Counted from the stretch's first letter, positions 36,170 through 45,505 are shown. The stretch: 64,000 nt of DNA from Flavobacterium sp. 102 (GCF_003634615.1 NZ_RBKX01000001.1:1984001-2048000), one strand, 5' to 3'. Notes: a model not told the origin generated them from the letters alone. Program-made: numbers and translations.

Positions 36170-36754
36170 TTATTTAATGCCCAAAGCCCTTTTTACATTT
36201 TCATCAAAAAGAGACGAGAAAGAAACTAATTGCTCCTGATTGTCAAAGTTGAAGAACTTCCATTCACCATCAGTAGTTTCATCAAACACCGCTATAAAAG
36301 TTGTTATTTTCTTCACATTAAAACTGTTTCTGGTCGGTTCAAATGTGACGTCTTTGGTATGGTTCACTTCTTGTAACCAATTTTTCTTTTCAGTGGCTTG
36401 TTCGGAAGTCAATTGGGCTTCAAAAAAGTAACGCTTTGGAATACGGATGGTTATTACGCTGAACGATTTACCGTTAAGTTGTTTTATTGGTCCAAGTTGA
36501 AGTGGAACAGTAGGTAACTGGTACCGCAATCGGTATTCTTCATTTTCGTAATGAAGCTCTGTTTTTTCAAGCATGACTTCTTTCCCGATTTGGTTCACCA
36601 TTGGCAGGTATGACAAATTAACAATGGTTTCAAAATCCATTAAATAATTAGCTTCATAGAGATTTTGTGCTGCCGTTTTTAACTTTTCAGTGCTTTGCGA
36701 AAAGCCATTGAAAGCGAAAAGCAGCAATAAACAGGAAAGATATTTAGATTTCAT
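36170..36754 (-). CDS. Exported hypothetical protein, related to its neighbour
   Basis: 194 residues with a signal peptide (MKSKYLSCLLLLFAFNGFSQ). The mature protein begins STEKLKTAAQNLYEANYLMD and ends EWKFFNFDNQ...LFDENVKRALGIK. The upstream neighbour has the same plan (LASLKEGAQKIYLATATLDY at the start and QWKFINKDKE...KVVTALGM at the end). The two are tandem paralogues, well diverged. The fold looks like a small alpha+beta domain; function unknown, periplasmic or surface location inferred. Confidence 0.75.
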   Translation of the reverse strand: MKSKYLSCLLLLFAFNGFSQSTEKLKTAAQNLYEANYLMDFETIVNLSYLPMVNQIGKEVMLEKTELHYENEEYRLRYQLPTVPLQLGPIKQLNGKSFSVITIRIPKRYFFEAQLTSEQATEKKNWLQEVNHTKDVTFEPTRNSFNVKKITTFIAVFDETTDGEWKFFNFDNQEQLVSFSSLFDENVKRALGIK

Positions 36755-36780
36755 AATTGCGAATCATTTTTTCAAATATA

Positions 36781-36813
36781 AAAAATCCCCAACAGTTTGA
36801 ACTATTGAGGATT
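36781..36813 (-). terminator. Reiterated hairpin terminator, copy 1
   Basis: AAAAATCCCCAACAGTTTGA followed by ACTATTGAGGATT folds as a stem with a small loop. It lies 31 bases after the stop of the secreted protein gene at 36844. Copies 2-4 (37446, 38481, 39250) are nearly the same sequence. Confidence 0.7.
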
Positions 36814-36843
36814 AAATTATTTAATGGATTAATTTCATTAGCA

Positions 36844-37422
36844 TTACATGCCCAATGCGGTAACCACTTTATTACTGAATAGTTTGTTTACCAGTACATT
36901 TTCTTTATCCTTATTGATAAATTTCCATTGGTTTTTTGTGGCAGCATCGGAAATTCCAATCATGGTGGCTTTTTTCTTTATATAGAAAGAATTGGTTTCT
37001 TGATTAAAAGTTACTTTTTCACACTCCATTGCAGCTTTCATCAGGTCGGTCATCATTTCAATTTCTTCGACTTCAATTTTTTCTGTGAGGGTTAATTCCA
37101 TCTCCAGATTATGATCAATTAAGCAAAAGTTTTGGTCGCCAATTTTTTTTATTTCTCCGTATTCAAAATTAGGCGCCACATTGAGTAGCTTAATTTTCAT
37201 TTGTTCATTCCCATTGAAAGTTTCAATTAGTATTTCTTTCATTTGTTCTTTAGAAACGATTTCGAAAACCTTCGGATAAGTAGAATCCAAGATGGCATCA
37301 TAGTCTAAAGTCGCGGTGGCCAAATAGATTTTTTGTGCGCCTTCTTTTAAAGAAGCCAAATCTTGAGCCAATGTTATTTGGGCAAATAATAAGGCAACAA
37401 TTACGGTTAGTTTTAATTTCAT
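36844..37422 (-). CDS. Exported hypothetical protein, paralogue of the next gene
   Basis: 192 residues with a signal peptide (MKLKLTVIVALLFAQITLAQ). The body has a helix-rich first half (KEQMKEILIETFNGNEQMKI) and a strand-rich second half. It ends in NQWKFINKDKENVLVNKLFS followed by KVVTALGM. It shares its overall plan, length and end motif with the gene at 36170-36754. No lipobox and no type IX domain. The short spacer upstream contains hairpin copy 2 from the preceding gene. Function unknown. Confidence 0.75.
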   Translation of the reverse strand: MKLKLTVIVALLFAQITLAQDLASLKEGAQKIYLATATLDYDAILDSTYPKVFEIVSKEQMKEILIETFNGNEQMKIKLLNVAPNFEYGEIKKIGDQNFCLIDHNLEMELTLTEKIEVEEIEMMTDLMKAAMECEKVTFNQETNSFYIKKKATMIGISDAATKNQWKFINKDKENVLVNKLFSNKVVTALGM

Positions 37423-37445
37423 GGTGTATGTTTTTTCAAATATAT

Positions 37446-37478
37446 AAAAATCCCCAAGAGTATGAACTATTGAGGATT
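37446..37478 (-). terminator. Reiterated hairpin terminator, copy 2
   Basis: AAAAATCCCCAAGAGTATGA followed by ACTATTGAGGATT. It starts 5 bases after the stop of the gene ending at 37483 and repeats copy 1 with three base changes. Confidence 0.68.
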
Positions 37479-37482
37479 GTGT

Positions 37483-38157
37483 TTAAGATATCTCTTTTGC
37501 ATTTGTTTTATCATACATCAAATAATCATTATACATGGCCTCGCTTTTGGTTCTCCAAATGGAAAGTCCTAAAGTAGTATAACGCTTCAACTTAGTATAA
37601 ATTTCATTGCCTAACAGTATGCGATCATTATTGCAGTTTTTTCTATTGGCTTGTGCTACTTTTTGATTGAGCAATACGTCAAAATACTCATTGTTTAAGG
37701 CGGTAATAGTATTGAGCTGATCCAAAGTTAGTCCGTGAACAGACAGTTCGGACATGTGTAATAATCCTCTTTCAACAACTAGTTTGGCGGTCAAATGCAA
37801 GTCGGCTTCTTTTTGCAATGCTAATTTATGAGTGCCAAAAGCTTTATATATGGCGCTTCCTTTTTTGAACTTTAATGCTACTATAGTCATCACCTTTTTT
37901 ATGGCTTCTATAACTGCATCGGCTTTAGCTTTTTTTGCCAACGTAATTTCAGTTTGTATCGCTTTGACCTCAATATCAGTTTCCCAGTCCGAAAAGGTTT
38001 CAATCTGTTGCTCAAGCATTTCAAATTCACTTTCGGTTATACCGTATTGTGCAAAATGAACAGCATCTCTTCTCATAAAGCGCAACTTTTCTTTACTCTT
38101 TGTCACCAGTTCGGCATCAGTCAGATGATAAGTTCTTATTATGCGTTTGTTTTTCAT
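37483..38157 (-). CDS. Hypothetical helical protein, 224 residues
   Basis: Starting from ATG 38157 (MKNKRIIRTYHLTDAELVTK), this is a soluble, mostly helical protein. It contains KSKEKLRFMRRDAVHFAQYG, an Ala/Lys-rich helix (EITLAKKAKADAVIEAIKKV), and RKNCNNDRILLGNEIYTKLK near the end. I do not recognise a family, although similar short helical proteins occur in Bacteroidota. The frame opens upstream to 38223, but that part encodes an aromatic-rich leader that looks non-coding. A 380-base region without a gene lies upstream, holding a tandem repeat. Confidence 0.6.
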   Translation of the reverse strand: MKNKRIIRTYHLTDAELVTKSKEKLRFMRRDAVHFAQYGITESEFEMLEQQIETFSDWETDIEVKAIQTEITLAKKAKADAVIEAIKKVMTIVALKFKKGSAIYKAFGTHKLALQKEADLHLTAKLVVERGLLHMSELSVHGLTLDQLNTITALNNEYFDVLLNQKVAQANRKNCNNDRILLGNEIYTKLKRYTTLGLSIWRTKSEAMYNDYLMYDKTNAKEIS

Positions 38158-38300
38158 ACCACATTGGTTTTCATAGTTTAATACGAATAAAGTAAAGGTA
38201 TAAATATAAAAATACATAGGCAAAATACTATAATTTAATTGCGATATTTCAAAAAAAAGAGGCTTAATTGTATTTTACCGAAGCAACAGTTTAAAAAATA

Positions 38301-38447
38301 ACTGCTACACATTAAAAAATAACTGCGACACATTAAAAAAGCACTGCGACACATTAAAAAATCACTGCGACACATTAAAAAAGCACTGCGACACATTAAA
38401 ATACTTTTTATTAATATGTCGCAGTGATTCATTATTATATCGCAGTA
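38301..38447. repeat. 21-bp tandem repeat (five copies) with inverted partial copies
   Basis: Five units of 21 bases begin at 38301, 38322, 38343, 38364 and 38385. Each starts ACTGCGACACATTAAAAAA (first copy ACTGCTAC) and differs only in the last two bases (TA, GC, TC, GC). Two inverted partial copies follow, ATATGTCGCAGTGATT at about 38415 and TATCGCAGTATT at about 38438, so the RNA could fold back. This lies in the only stretch over 300 bases without a gene (38158-38537). Units are tandem without spacers, so it is not a CRISPR array. Confidence 0.85.
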
Positions 38448-38480
38448 TTATATGAATGAAAATGAATTTGCATTATCAAA

Positions 38481-38513
38481 AAAAATCCCCAACCGTTTGA
38501 ACCGTTGAGGATT
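38481..38513 (-). terminator. Reiterated hairpin terminator, copy 3
   Basis: AAAAATCCCCAACCGTTTGA followed by ACCGTTGAGGATT, 24 bases after the stop of the AraC-type regulator gene. The best-paired of the four copies. Confidence 0.72.
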
Positions 38514-38537
38514 GTTTTAAAACCAAAAGAATGTCTT

Positions 38538-39101
38538 TTATAATTCTTCGAGCTGAATGCGTTTTTTGTATTGTTTCATTTTTTTAAAATACGTTGGTGT
38601 AAGTCCCGTTACTTTTTTAAACTGGTTTGACAAATGGGAAACACTACTATAGTCCATTAAGAAACTTATTTCAGTAAGCGATAATTCATCATATAAAAGC
38701 AATTCTTTGACACGCTCTATCTTATTTAAAATGATGTAATTAACAATAGTAGTTCCGGTAACTTCTGAAAAAAGATTGGCAAGATGCGTATAATTGTAGT
38801 CTAGTTCTTGGCTCAAATATTCTGAAAAATTGACTTTCGGATGTTCTTCAGCGTAATGGACTAATTCTACAATAACATTTTTGGTTCTTTCGATGAGCAA
38901 TGATTTTTTGTCATCGATTAATTCCAAACCTTTTTTTAACAATGCTTTGCGAAGCGCTTCTCTATCCTCTGCATGAATGTCTTTTTTGAGAGTTACTTCG
39001 CCTAAATCAATCGCGGTGTGCTTTAATTTTAATTTATCTAATTCTTCTTTCACGGCCAATTTGCAACGAAGCGAAACCATGTATTTAATGTGTATTTTCA
39101 A
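38538..39101 (-). CDS. AraC-family transcriptional regulator
   Basis: 187 residues. The N-terminal part (MVSLRCKLAVKEELDKLKLK, AIDLGEVTLKKDIHAEDREA) is a small domain seen in a flavobacterial AraC subgroup. The C-terminal AraC domain has two helix-turn-helix units: VNFSEYLSQELDYNYTHLAN with LFSEVTGTTIVNYIILNKIE, then LTEISFLMDYSSVSHLSNQF followed by KKVTGLTPTYFKKM. It binds DNA; targets unknown. No sugar-binding domain. Start could also be the ATG at 39080. The 219-base upstream spacer contains hairpin copy 4 from secA and nothing else that I recognise. Confidence 0.9.
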   Translation of the reverse strand: MKIHIKYMVSLRCKLAVKEELDKLKLKHTAIDLGEVTLKKDIHAEDREALRKALLKKGLELIDDKKSLLIERTKNVIVELVHYAEEHPKVNFSEYLSQELDYNYTHLANLFSEVTGTTIVNYIILNKIERVKELLLYDELSLTEISFLMDYSSVSHLSNQFKKVTGLTPTYFKKMKQYKKRIQLEEL

Positions 39102-39249
39102 TGTAAATGTAGTATTGGGTTATAAATAAGGAAGAACTGATTCTTGTAAAGGTACTCTATTTAAGCGCGCAAAGGTAATTTATTTGGCCAGAGTATATTT
39201 GTATAATTCTACATCATATTTGTTTATTTCACAGTATTTCAGAAAAACA

Positions 39250-39283
39250 AAAAATCCCCAACAGTTTTAAACCGTTGAGGATT
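39250..39283 (-). terminator. Reiterated hairpin terminator, copy 4
   Basis: AAAAATCCCCAACAGTTTTA followed by AACCGTTGAGGATT, 38 bases after the secA stop codon. Same sequence family as copies 1-3. Confidence 0.72.
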
Positions 39284-39320
39284 TGTTTATTAGAAAGTTC
39301 AACTGAACACTAAATATTAT

Positions 39321-42300
39321 TTAGTCATTCACCAAAACCCATTCGCCGGTGGCCAACATGCCTTCGGCTTTTTTGTACTTGGTAGTTTCTGTTTTGCCAC
39401 TCATCACGTGTTTAATGGTCACAGTATCGTTACGGTTGATTTTCGGAGTTTCTCTCACGATGGTTTCCGTTACTTGTGGTCGTTGTTGTGCAGCTTGACT
39501 GGCTTCACGATTCGCGCTTTCGCTGCTTTCGATTTCGTCTTTGCTTTCAGTATAATTTTGTTTTTCACGTACTTGTCGCGCTTCCTGAATGTTTTGATTT
39601 TGCTGAGGTAAATCGCCTTTGAACAAGAACGAAATCACTTCTTTATTTACACCATCAAGCATGGCACTAAACAATTTGAATGCTTCCAATTTGTAAATCA
39701 GTAACGGATCTTTTTGTTCGTGAACCGCTAATTGTACGGATTGTTTCAATTCGTCCATTTTGCGTAAATGCTTTTTCCAAGCTTCATCCACAATGGCTAG
39801 AGTGATATTTTTTTCGAAATCGGCGACCAATTGAACTCCGTTAGAATCAAAAGCTTTTTTCAAATCGGTTACCACATTCAGTGTTTTAATTCCGTCTGAA
39901 AATGGTACAATAATACGCTCAAATTTGTTGCCTTCTTTTTGGTAAACATCAGCAATGATTGGGAAAGCTTCACGAGCACTTCTTTCGGTTTTCTCGGTGT
40001 AATAGGCTAAAGCGGCTTTATATACTTTACCCGTAATTTCCACTTCAGATAATTTATCAAATTCGTTAGCAGAAATTGGCGATGTAATCGAGAAGTAACG
40101 AATCAATTCAAATTCGAAGTTTTTGAAATCATTTCTGCCTTTGTTTTCGCCTACGATTAATTCGCAAGTATCATACATCATATTGGCGATATCCAGTTTC
40201 AAACGCTCTCCGTGCAAAGCATGACGACGACGTTTGTAAACCACTTCACGTTGTGCATTCATCACATCATCATATTCTAACAAACGCTTACGAGTACCAA
40301 AGTTATTTTCTTCTACTTTTTTCTGAGCGCGTTCAATCGATTTGGTCATCATGGAATGTTGGATGACTTCACCTTCTTTCAATCCCATTCTGTCCATGAT
40401 TTTCGCTACTCTGTCGGAACCGAATAAACGCATCAAATTATCTTCCAAAGACACATAAAACTGTGAACTTCCCGGATCTCCTTGACGACCGGCACGACCA
40501 CGCAACTGACGGTCAACACGACGTGAATCGTGGCGTTCCGTACCAATGATGGCCAAACCTCCGGCCGCTTTTACTTCCGGTGTCAACTTGATATCCGTTC
40601 CACGTCCGGCCATGTTCGTTGCAATAGTTACAACGCCCGGTTTTCCGGCTTCTTCCACAATTTGTGCTTCTTGTTTGTGTAATTTCGCGTTCAATACGTT
40701 GTGAGGAACGTTTCTTATTTTCAACATTCGGCTCAATAATTCCGAAATTTCTACCGATGTGGTACCAATCAAAACCGGTCTTCCCGATTGAGATAACTGG
40801 GTTACATCTTCGATAACGGCATTGAATTTTTCACGAACCGAACGGTAAATCAAATCTTCTTTATCCTGACGTGCCATTCCTCTGTTGGTTGGAATTTCGA
40901 CTACGTCTAATTTGTAAATCTGCCATAACTCACCGGCTTCGGTAACGGCTGTTCCCGTCATACCGGCTAATTTGCTGTACATACGGAAATAATTCTGTAA
41001 AGTAATCGTTGCAAAGGTTTGCGTAGCGGCTTCAATCGTTACATTTTCTTTGGCTTCAATGGCTTGGTGCAATCCGTCAGAATAACGACGACCATCCATG
41101 ATACGACCGGTTTGCTCATCAACAATAAGGATTTTATTGTCCATGATCACGTATTCGGTGTCTTTTTCGAACAAAGTATACGCTTTCAATAATTGTGTCA
41201 GCGTGTGAATTCTTTCTGATTTTACGCCAAAATCTTGGAATAATTTTTCTTTCGCTTCTGCTTCTTGGTCTTTTTCCAAGTTTTGTTTTTCGATGTTGGC
41301 AATTTCAGTTCCAATATCCGGTAAAACGAAGAAATCATCAGAAGTATCTTTGGATAAGAATTTAATTCCGTTATCGGTCAATTCAACCTGATTGTTTTTC
41401 TCTTCGATTACAAAATACATCGCTTCGTCTACTTCCGGCATTCTGCGGTTGTTGTCTTGCATGTATTCGTTTTCAGTTTTTTGCAAAAGGGCTTTCATAC
41501 CTTCTTCACTCAAAAACTTGATTAAGGCTTTGTTTTTTGGTAACGAACGATACGCTCTCAACAATTGGAAACCACCTTCTTTAGTGTTGCCTTCTTTGAT
41601 TAAACGTTTGGCTTCAGTCAAAAATCCGTTAGCCAATTGACGTTGTAAGCTATAAAGATTTTCGATTTTTGGTTTCAATTCGTTGAATTCATGACGGTCA
41701 CCATCAGGAACCGGACCGGAGATAATCAATGGTGTACGAGCATCATCAATCAATACCGAATCGACCTCGTCGACAATCGCGTAGTTGTGTTTTCTTTGTA
41801 CCAAATCTTCCGGCGAATGGGCCATGTTATCACGCAAATAATCGAAACCAAATTCGTTATTGGTTCCATAAGTAATATCGGCTTCATAGGCTTTTCTTCT
41901 GGCATCTGAGTTTGGCGAGTGATTGTCAATACAATCTACAGTCAATCCGTGGAATTCAAATAATGGAGCTTTCCAAGTACTGTCACGTTTCGCCAAATAG
42001 TCATTCACGGTTACCAAGTGAACACCGTTTCCGGTCAAAGCGTTTAAGTAAAGTGGTAATGTGGCTACTAATGTTTTTCCTTCACCCGTTTGCATCTCGG
42101 CGATTTTCCCTTCGTGCAATACGATACCACCAATCAACTGAACGTCATAGTGCACCATATCCCAAGTAATTTGTTTTCCGGCCGCATTCCAAGAGTTAGC
42201 CCAAACGGCTTGGTCGCCGTCTAAAGTGATATAAGATTTTGCAGCAGAAAGCTCTCTGTCTTTTGGTGTAGCCGAAACGGTAATAGTAGTGTTTTCTTTG

Positions 42301-42668
42301 AAACGTCTTGCAGTTTCTTTGATCACGGCAAAAGCATCGGGAAGGATTTCGCTCAATACTTTTTCTGAGATTTCGTAAGCTTCTTTTTCCAAAGCGTCAA
42401 TAGCAATGTAGATATCTTCTCTTTGGTCAATGTCTACGGTGTTTTCTGCTAGTGTTTTTTTGGCTTCAATCTCGGCGTCTTGCTTGGCACGCGCTTGTTT
42501 TATTTTACTTTTAAACTCGGCTGTTTTGGCTCTCAACTCATCGTGAGACAAAGCGGCTAAAACAGGTTCTAAAGCTTTGATTTTATTGATGTAAGGTTGC
42601 GTTGCTTTGACGTCTTTTTGCGATTTGTCGCCTACAAAAGCCTTAATAATGCTATTAATGAAACTCAT
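39321..42668 (-). CDS. secA: Preprotein translocase ATPase SecA
   Basis: The motor of the Sec pathway, 1115 residues, about 200 longer than E. coli SecA because of Bacteroidota-type insertions. One is an acidic helical stretch around residues 350-470 within the first nucleotide-binding fold. Motifs: Walker [16 protein letters not shown] (about 190), Walker [16 protein letters not shown], and the second fold with [16 protein letters not shown]. The helicase region is [12 protein letters not shown] and [20 protein letters not shown]. The C-terminus lacks the zinc-binding Cys cluster and ends [20 protein letters not shown]...WVLVND, as in other Bacteroidota. It partners with SecYEG at the inner membrane. 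Confidence 0.97.
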   Translation of the reverse strand: MSFINSIIKAFVGDKSQKDVKATQPYINKIKALEPVLAALSHDELRAKTAEFKSKIKQARAKQDAEIEAKKTLAENTVDIDQREDIYIAIDALEKEAYEISEKVLSEILPDAFAVIKETARRFKENTTITVSATPKDRELSAAKSYITLDGDQAVWANSWNAAGKQITWDMVHYDVQLIGGIVLHEGKIAEMQTGEGKTLVATLPLYLNALTGNGVHLVTVNDYLAKRDSTWKAPLFEFHGLTVDCIDNHSPNSDARRKAYEADITYGTNNEFGFDYLRDNMAHSPEDLVQRKHNYAIVDEVDSVLIDDARTPLIISGPVPDGDRHEFNELKPKIENLYSLQRQLANGFLTEAKRLIKEGNTKEGGFQLLRAYRSLPKNKALIKFLSEEGMKALLQKTENEYMQDNNRRMPEVDEAMYFVIEEKNNQVELTDNGIKFLSKDTSDDFFVLPDIGTEIANIEKQNLEKDQEAEAKEKLFQDFGVKSERIHTLTQLLKAYTLFEKDTEYVIMDNKILIVDEQTGRIMDGRRYSDGLHQAIEAKENVTIEAATQTFATITLQNYFRMYSKLAGMTGTAVTEAGELWQIYKLDVVEIPTNRGMARQDKEDLIYRSVREKFNAVIEDVTQLSQSGRPVLIGTTSVEISELLSRMLKIRNVPHNVLNAKLHKQEAQIVEEAGKPGVVTIATNMAGRGTDIKLTPEVKAAGGLAIIGTERHDSRRVDRQLRGRAGRQGDPGSSQFYVSLEDNLMRLFGSDRVAKIMDRMGLKEGEVIQHSMMTKSIERAQKKVEENNFGTRKRLLEYDDVMNAQREVVYKRRRHALHGERLKLDIANMMYDTCELIVGENKGRNDFKNFEFELIRYFSITSPISANEFDKLSEVEITGKVYKAALAYYTEKTERSAREAFPIIADVYQKEGNKFERIIVPFSDGIKTLNVVTDLKKAFDSNGVQLVADFEKNITLAIVDEAWKKHLRKMDELKQSVQLAVHEQKDPLLIYKLEAFKLFSAMLDGVNKEVISFLFKGDLPQQNQNIQEARQVREKQNYTESKDEIESSESANREASQAAQQRPQVTETIVRETPKINRNDTVTIKHVMSGKTETTKYKKAEGMLATGEWVLVND

Positions 42669-42726
42669 AATGGGTTTGTATTTTTATGTTTTAGTTTTCC
42701 TGATGAAGGAGTGCAAATTTAAACAA

Positions 42727-42753
42727 AAAAAAAGCCCTCAATGGACTTTTTTC
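42727..42753 (-). terminator. Possible terminator after the DUF2795 gene
   Basis: AAAAAAGCCC and GGACTTTTTT form a short stem with one mismatch around TCAAT, 20 bases after the stop of the DUF2795 gene and before secA. Weak but well placed. Confidence 0.5.
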
Positions 42754-42772
42754 TGTTGTGATTGTATATTTT

Positions 42773-42994
42773 TTAATATTCATCCTCGTTCCAAAGGTAA
42801 TCTTCGTCTGTTGGATAATCCGGCCAAATCTCTTCCATAGATTCGTAAATTTCACCTTCGTCTTCTATAGATTGTAAATTCTCTACTACTTCTAGTGGAG
42901 CTCCTGTTCGTATAGCATAGTCGATAAGTTCATCTTTGGTAGCTGGCCAAGGCGCATCGCTTAAATAGGATGCCAATTCTAATGTCCAATACAT
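42773..42994 (-). CDS. DUF2795 domain protein
   Basis: A 73-residue acidic protein. It opens MYWTLELASYLSDAPWPATK, continues DELIDYAIRTGAPLEVVENL and ends in an acidic tail (EDEGEIYESMEEIWPDYPTD). This is the DUF2795 pattern (YLsdapwPATKdELIdyA), a small helical domain common in Bacteroidota next to secA. Function unknown. A weak terminator separates it from secA. Confidence 0.88.
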   Translation of the reverse strand: MYWTLELASYLSDAPWPATKDELIDYAIRTGAPLEVVENLQSIEDEGEIYESMEEIWPDYPTDEDYLWNEDEY

Positions 42995-43084
42995 CTTCTG
43001 TCGATTTTAGTTTATGCAAAAATAAATTTTATACTGAAAAAGTCAAGTTTTTTTTGATTTATTTTTTAGTAAGTTTAAGAACGT

Positions 43085-43155
43085 CTTTTCAGACGGTAGA
43101 TTAAAGAACGCAGAATGCAGATTTTGTCTGCTTTCTGTCTTCTGTTTTCTGCCTT
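43085..43155. repeat. Spacer with small inverted repeat and word-like repeats
   Basis: CGTCTTTTCAGACG (from about 43082) is a small hairpin. It is followed by repeated TTTCTGTCTTCTGTTTTCTG-type words up to the adenosyltransferase 3' end. No gene is seen here. Confidence 0.5.
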
Positions 43156-43725
43156 CTATTTCCTCGGAATCCATTTTACTTCATCCGCTTGAAGGTCAAA
43201 GGACAACTTCCGTGCCAAGACAAAAAGGTAGTCAGAAAGTCGGTTCAAGTACTTGATAACTTGTTCGTCTGTAGGTTCTAATTCATGTAAATGCACAGCC
43301 AAGCGTTCGGCTCTACGGCAGACACAGCGGGCAATGTGACAATATGACACGGTAGTATGACCACCAGGCAAGACAAAGTGTGTCATTTGTGGTAAAGCGG
43401 TATCCATACTGTCGATTTCATTTTCTAAAAGCGCAATGTCTTCTTCGGAAATGCGGTTGATGTTTAGTCGAGGTTGTCCGTTTTTCAAAACTTCTTTTTC
43501 AGGAGGTGTGGCTAAAATGGCGCCGACGGTGAAAAGTCGGTCTTGAACTTCAATCAGAACATTTTTATACAATTGATTGATGTCTTGGTCGCGAATTAAG
43601 CCAATATGTGAGTTGAGTTCGTCAACGGTGCCGTAACTTTCGATACGGATATGGTGTTTTGGGACTCGGGTTCCGCCAAAAAGAGCAGTGGTTCCGGTGT
43701 CGCCGGTTTTGGTATAGACTTTCAT
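43156..43725 (-). CDS. Cob(I)alamin adenosyltransferase, PduO/MMAB type
   Basis: 189 residues. The ATP-binding N-terminal motif is MKVYTKTGDTGTTALFGGTR. The helical bundle has SYGTVDELNSHIGLIRD and the catalytic/ATP-contacting CHIARCVCRRAERLAVHL, then NRLSDYLFVLARKLSFDL. It converts cob(I)alamin to adenosylcobalamin, the cofactor of methylmalonyl-CoA mutase. The mutase chaperone gene meaB lies about 12 kb away in the same window. Downstream of the ABC transporter gene on the same strand but separated by repeat copy B. Confidence 0.93.
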   Translation of the reverse strand: MKVYTKTGDTGTTALFGGTRVPKHHIRIESYGTVDELNSHIGLIRDQDINQLYKNVLIEVQDRLFTVGAILATPPEKEVLKNGQPRLNINRISEEDIALLENEIDSMDTALPQMTHFVLPGGHTTVSYCHIARCVCRRAERLAVHLHELEPTDEQVIKYLNRLSDYLFVLARKLSFDLQADEVKWIPRK

Positions 43726-43785
43726 CTCATTAGATTTTATTTGTTATTGGTATTCGATGTAACTCGCCATTAAGGCTTGTTTCAT

Positions 43786-43846
43786 TTTTATGAGGTGCTA
43801 AGGCGCTAAGGTACTAAGTTTTTGTATTGTTAACAAGAATACAAAA
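43786..43846. repeat. Word-like repeat plus perfect inverted repeat
   Basis: GAGGTGCTAAGGCGCTAAGG words (43790-43817) are followed by TTTTGTATT (43820-43828) and AATACAAAA (43838-43846), a perfect 9-base inverted repeat. Similar GCCTCAGAACCTTAG wording appears at 55347-55387. Confidence 0.55.
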
Positions 43847-43857
43847 GGATTACTAAC

Positions 43858-43936
43858 TAGCCCTGATGGGAATGGCATCTTGCAAAATGGACAGCAGGAA
43901 TATGGATTGCCGATAAAGCCCTAAACTTTCGCTCCT
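43858..43936 (+). repeat. Structured dispersed repeat, copy B (short form)
   Basis: TAGCCCTGATGGGAATGGC then ATC...GGACAGCAGGAATA...GCTCCT follow the order of blocks in copy A at 25605-25714. The inner inverted repeat and the CTTCGACTGCGCTCAGG word are absent. It fills the space between the ABC transporter and the adenosyltransferase genes. Confidence 0.7.
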
Positions 43937-43941
43937 GACTT

Positions 43942-44640
43942 TTACAAATGATCAACATTTAGTGTGTCACTTTCAATAATGCCATCTCGCAAACGGATGA
44001 TTCTATGAGCATATTTAGCAATGTCTTCTTCGTGGGTTACCAGAATAACGGTGTTGCCGTTTTTGTGGATGTCGTTGAATAGATTCATAATTTCGACTGA
44101 GGTTTTACTGTCGAGATTTCCTGTTGGTTCATCGGCCAAAATGATGGAAGGTTTGTTGACCAAAGCTCTGGCAATGGCAACACGCTGGCGTTGTCCACCT
44201 GAAAGTTGGTTGGGTTGGTGGTCCATTCTGTCCGATAGATTTACTTGTGTCAGCACTTCGGTAGCTCGTATGTTTCTTTCAGATTTAGAAAAACCGGCGT
44301 AAATCATAGGTAAGGCTACATTGTCTAATGCCGTAGTTCTTGGTAAAAGATTGAAGGTTTGGAATACGAATCCGATTTCTTTGTTACGGATTTCTGCCAA
44401 ATCATCGTCGTGCATTTGGCTAACATCTTTTCCGTTTAAGATATAAGTTCCTGAAGTTGGGGTGTCTAAACAGCCTAAAAGGTTCATCAATGTAGATTTT
44501 CCGGAGCCTGATGGTCCCATTAGCGCTACATATTCGCCTTTGTTGATTTGTAAATCGATGCCTTTTAAAACGTAGATGGTTTCGCTTCCTAATTGGAAAT
44601 CACGTTTGAGGTTCTTTATGTTGATTAAAGGATTTGCCAT
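43942..44640 (-). CDS. ABC transporter ATP-binding protein, LolD/MacB type
   Basis: A single ABC cassette of 232 residues: Walker [18 protein letters not shown] (about 42-58), Q-loop [19 protein letters not shown], signature [15 protein letters not shown], Walker [17 protein letters not shown]-loop VTHEEDIA. The TFNLLPR...ALDNVALPM stretch is typical of the MacB/LolD/FtsE group, which couples ATP use to mechanical work in the envelope. No membrane partner is adjacent, so it is separated from its permease gene. It faces away from the downstream lipoprotein gene. Confidence 0.9.
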   Translation of the reverse strand: MANPLINIKNLKRDFQLGSETIYVLKGIDLQINKGEYVALMGPSGSGKSTLMNLLGCLDTPTSGTYILNGKDVSQMHDDDLAEIRNKEIGFVFQTFNLLPRTTALDNVALPMIYAGFSKSERNIRATEVLTQVNLSDRMDHQPNQLSGGQRQRVAIARALVNKPSIILADEPTGNLDSKTSVEIMNLFNDIHKNGNTVILVTHEEDIAKYAHRIIRLRDGIIESDTLNVDHL

Positions 44641-44803
44641 TGCTTGCTGAAAATTGAATTTGTCAAATAAGTAGTAAATATAAAGATAATGTTACAAACA
44701 GCCGCACAATTTTGAATCAAGGAATTATACAACTATTGTAGATAATTGTGTAATGGATTAGAAGGTTATCCTGACTAATTTTACACTAACATTAAAACTT
44801 AAA

Positions 44804-45478
44804 ATGATGAAAAACAGAATAATTAGATATGGAGTATTTTTTACTGCATTAGTAAGCTTTGTCTCTTGTAAAAACAATGACTCAGAAAAAGCTGCAGACG
44901 AAAGAATAGCTGCTTTAGAAAGCTATGTAGATTCGCTTGAAAATGTAAAAACTGAGGATGCTGAAGCCAATTGGGAACAAATTGCTGCTGATTATGACAG
45001 AAGAACAGCAGAATCAAATGAAGCTATAGCAACCTTAGGGGATGATATTAAGCCTAGAAATCAGGCCAGATTAGATTCTATCAATGCTAGGTATTTTGTA
45101 ATCAGAACTTCTGTGGAAACTGCAAAAGTTCCGGTTAAAGTTAATCCTAATCAAAGACTTAGAGATACTTTCTTTGGTGCCGGTAAATTGGGAGAAGATA
45201 TGAATTTTGGTTGGGTAAATAAAGACAACATTTTAGATACTTACCAAACTTTCTTTGATGCTTATAAAAACAATAAAGAAAATTTCACCAGAGAAGATTA
45301 TGATGAAGTAAAATTGATTTATGAAGCACTAGACAGTAGAAAAAATACAGTAGAAAAAGAAGGCTTGTCTTCAGAAGACAACAATAAAATTGCCTCAATC
45401 AAATTCAAATTTGCACCCATGTTCAAAATGAACAGAATAGGAGCAAAGGCAAGAGAAAATGAAGAAGCGAAAGAATAA
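44804..45478 (+). CDS. Putative lipoprotein, coiled-coil start
   Basis: 224 residues with signal peptide and lipobox (FTALVSFVSCKNNDSEKAAD; Cys22 would be lipidated). It continues with a helical region (DERIAALESYVDSLENVKTE) and an acidic body. It ends KMNRIGAKARENEEAKE. I recall similar lipoproteins in Flavobacteriaceae (possibly DUF6565), but the naming is not secure. Location: periplasmic face of a membrane. A promoter-like TAATTTTA about 25 bases upstream is close to consensus. A strong terminator follows. Confidence 0.75.
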   Translation: MMKNRIIRYGVFFTALVSFVSCKNNDSEKAADERIAALESYVDSLENVKTEDAEANWEQIAADYDRRTAESNEAIATLGDDIKPRNQARLDSINARYFVIRTSVETAKVPVKVNPNQRLRDTFFGAGKLGEDMNFGWVNKDNILDTYQTFFDAYKNNKENFTREDYDEVKLIYEALDSRKNTVEKEGLSSEDNNKIASIKFKFAPMFKMNRIGAKARENEEAKE

Positions 45479-45505
45479 TTTTTTTGAATTGGTTTATTAA
45501 TTCGG

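Noticed and set aside
38301..38404. CRISPR-like repeat array
   Set aside because: Units are strictly tandem at 21 bases with no unique spacers and no cas genes nearby; the only differences are two bases per unit.
38235..38432. Open frame across the tandem repeat, minus strand (MCRSAFLMCRSDF-like peptide)
   Set aside because: It exists only because the 21-bp unit is divisible by three; there is no start context and the content is repeat-derived.
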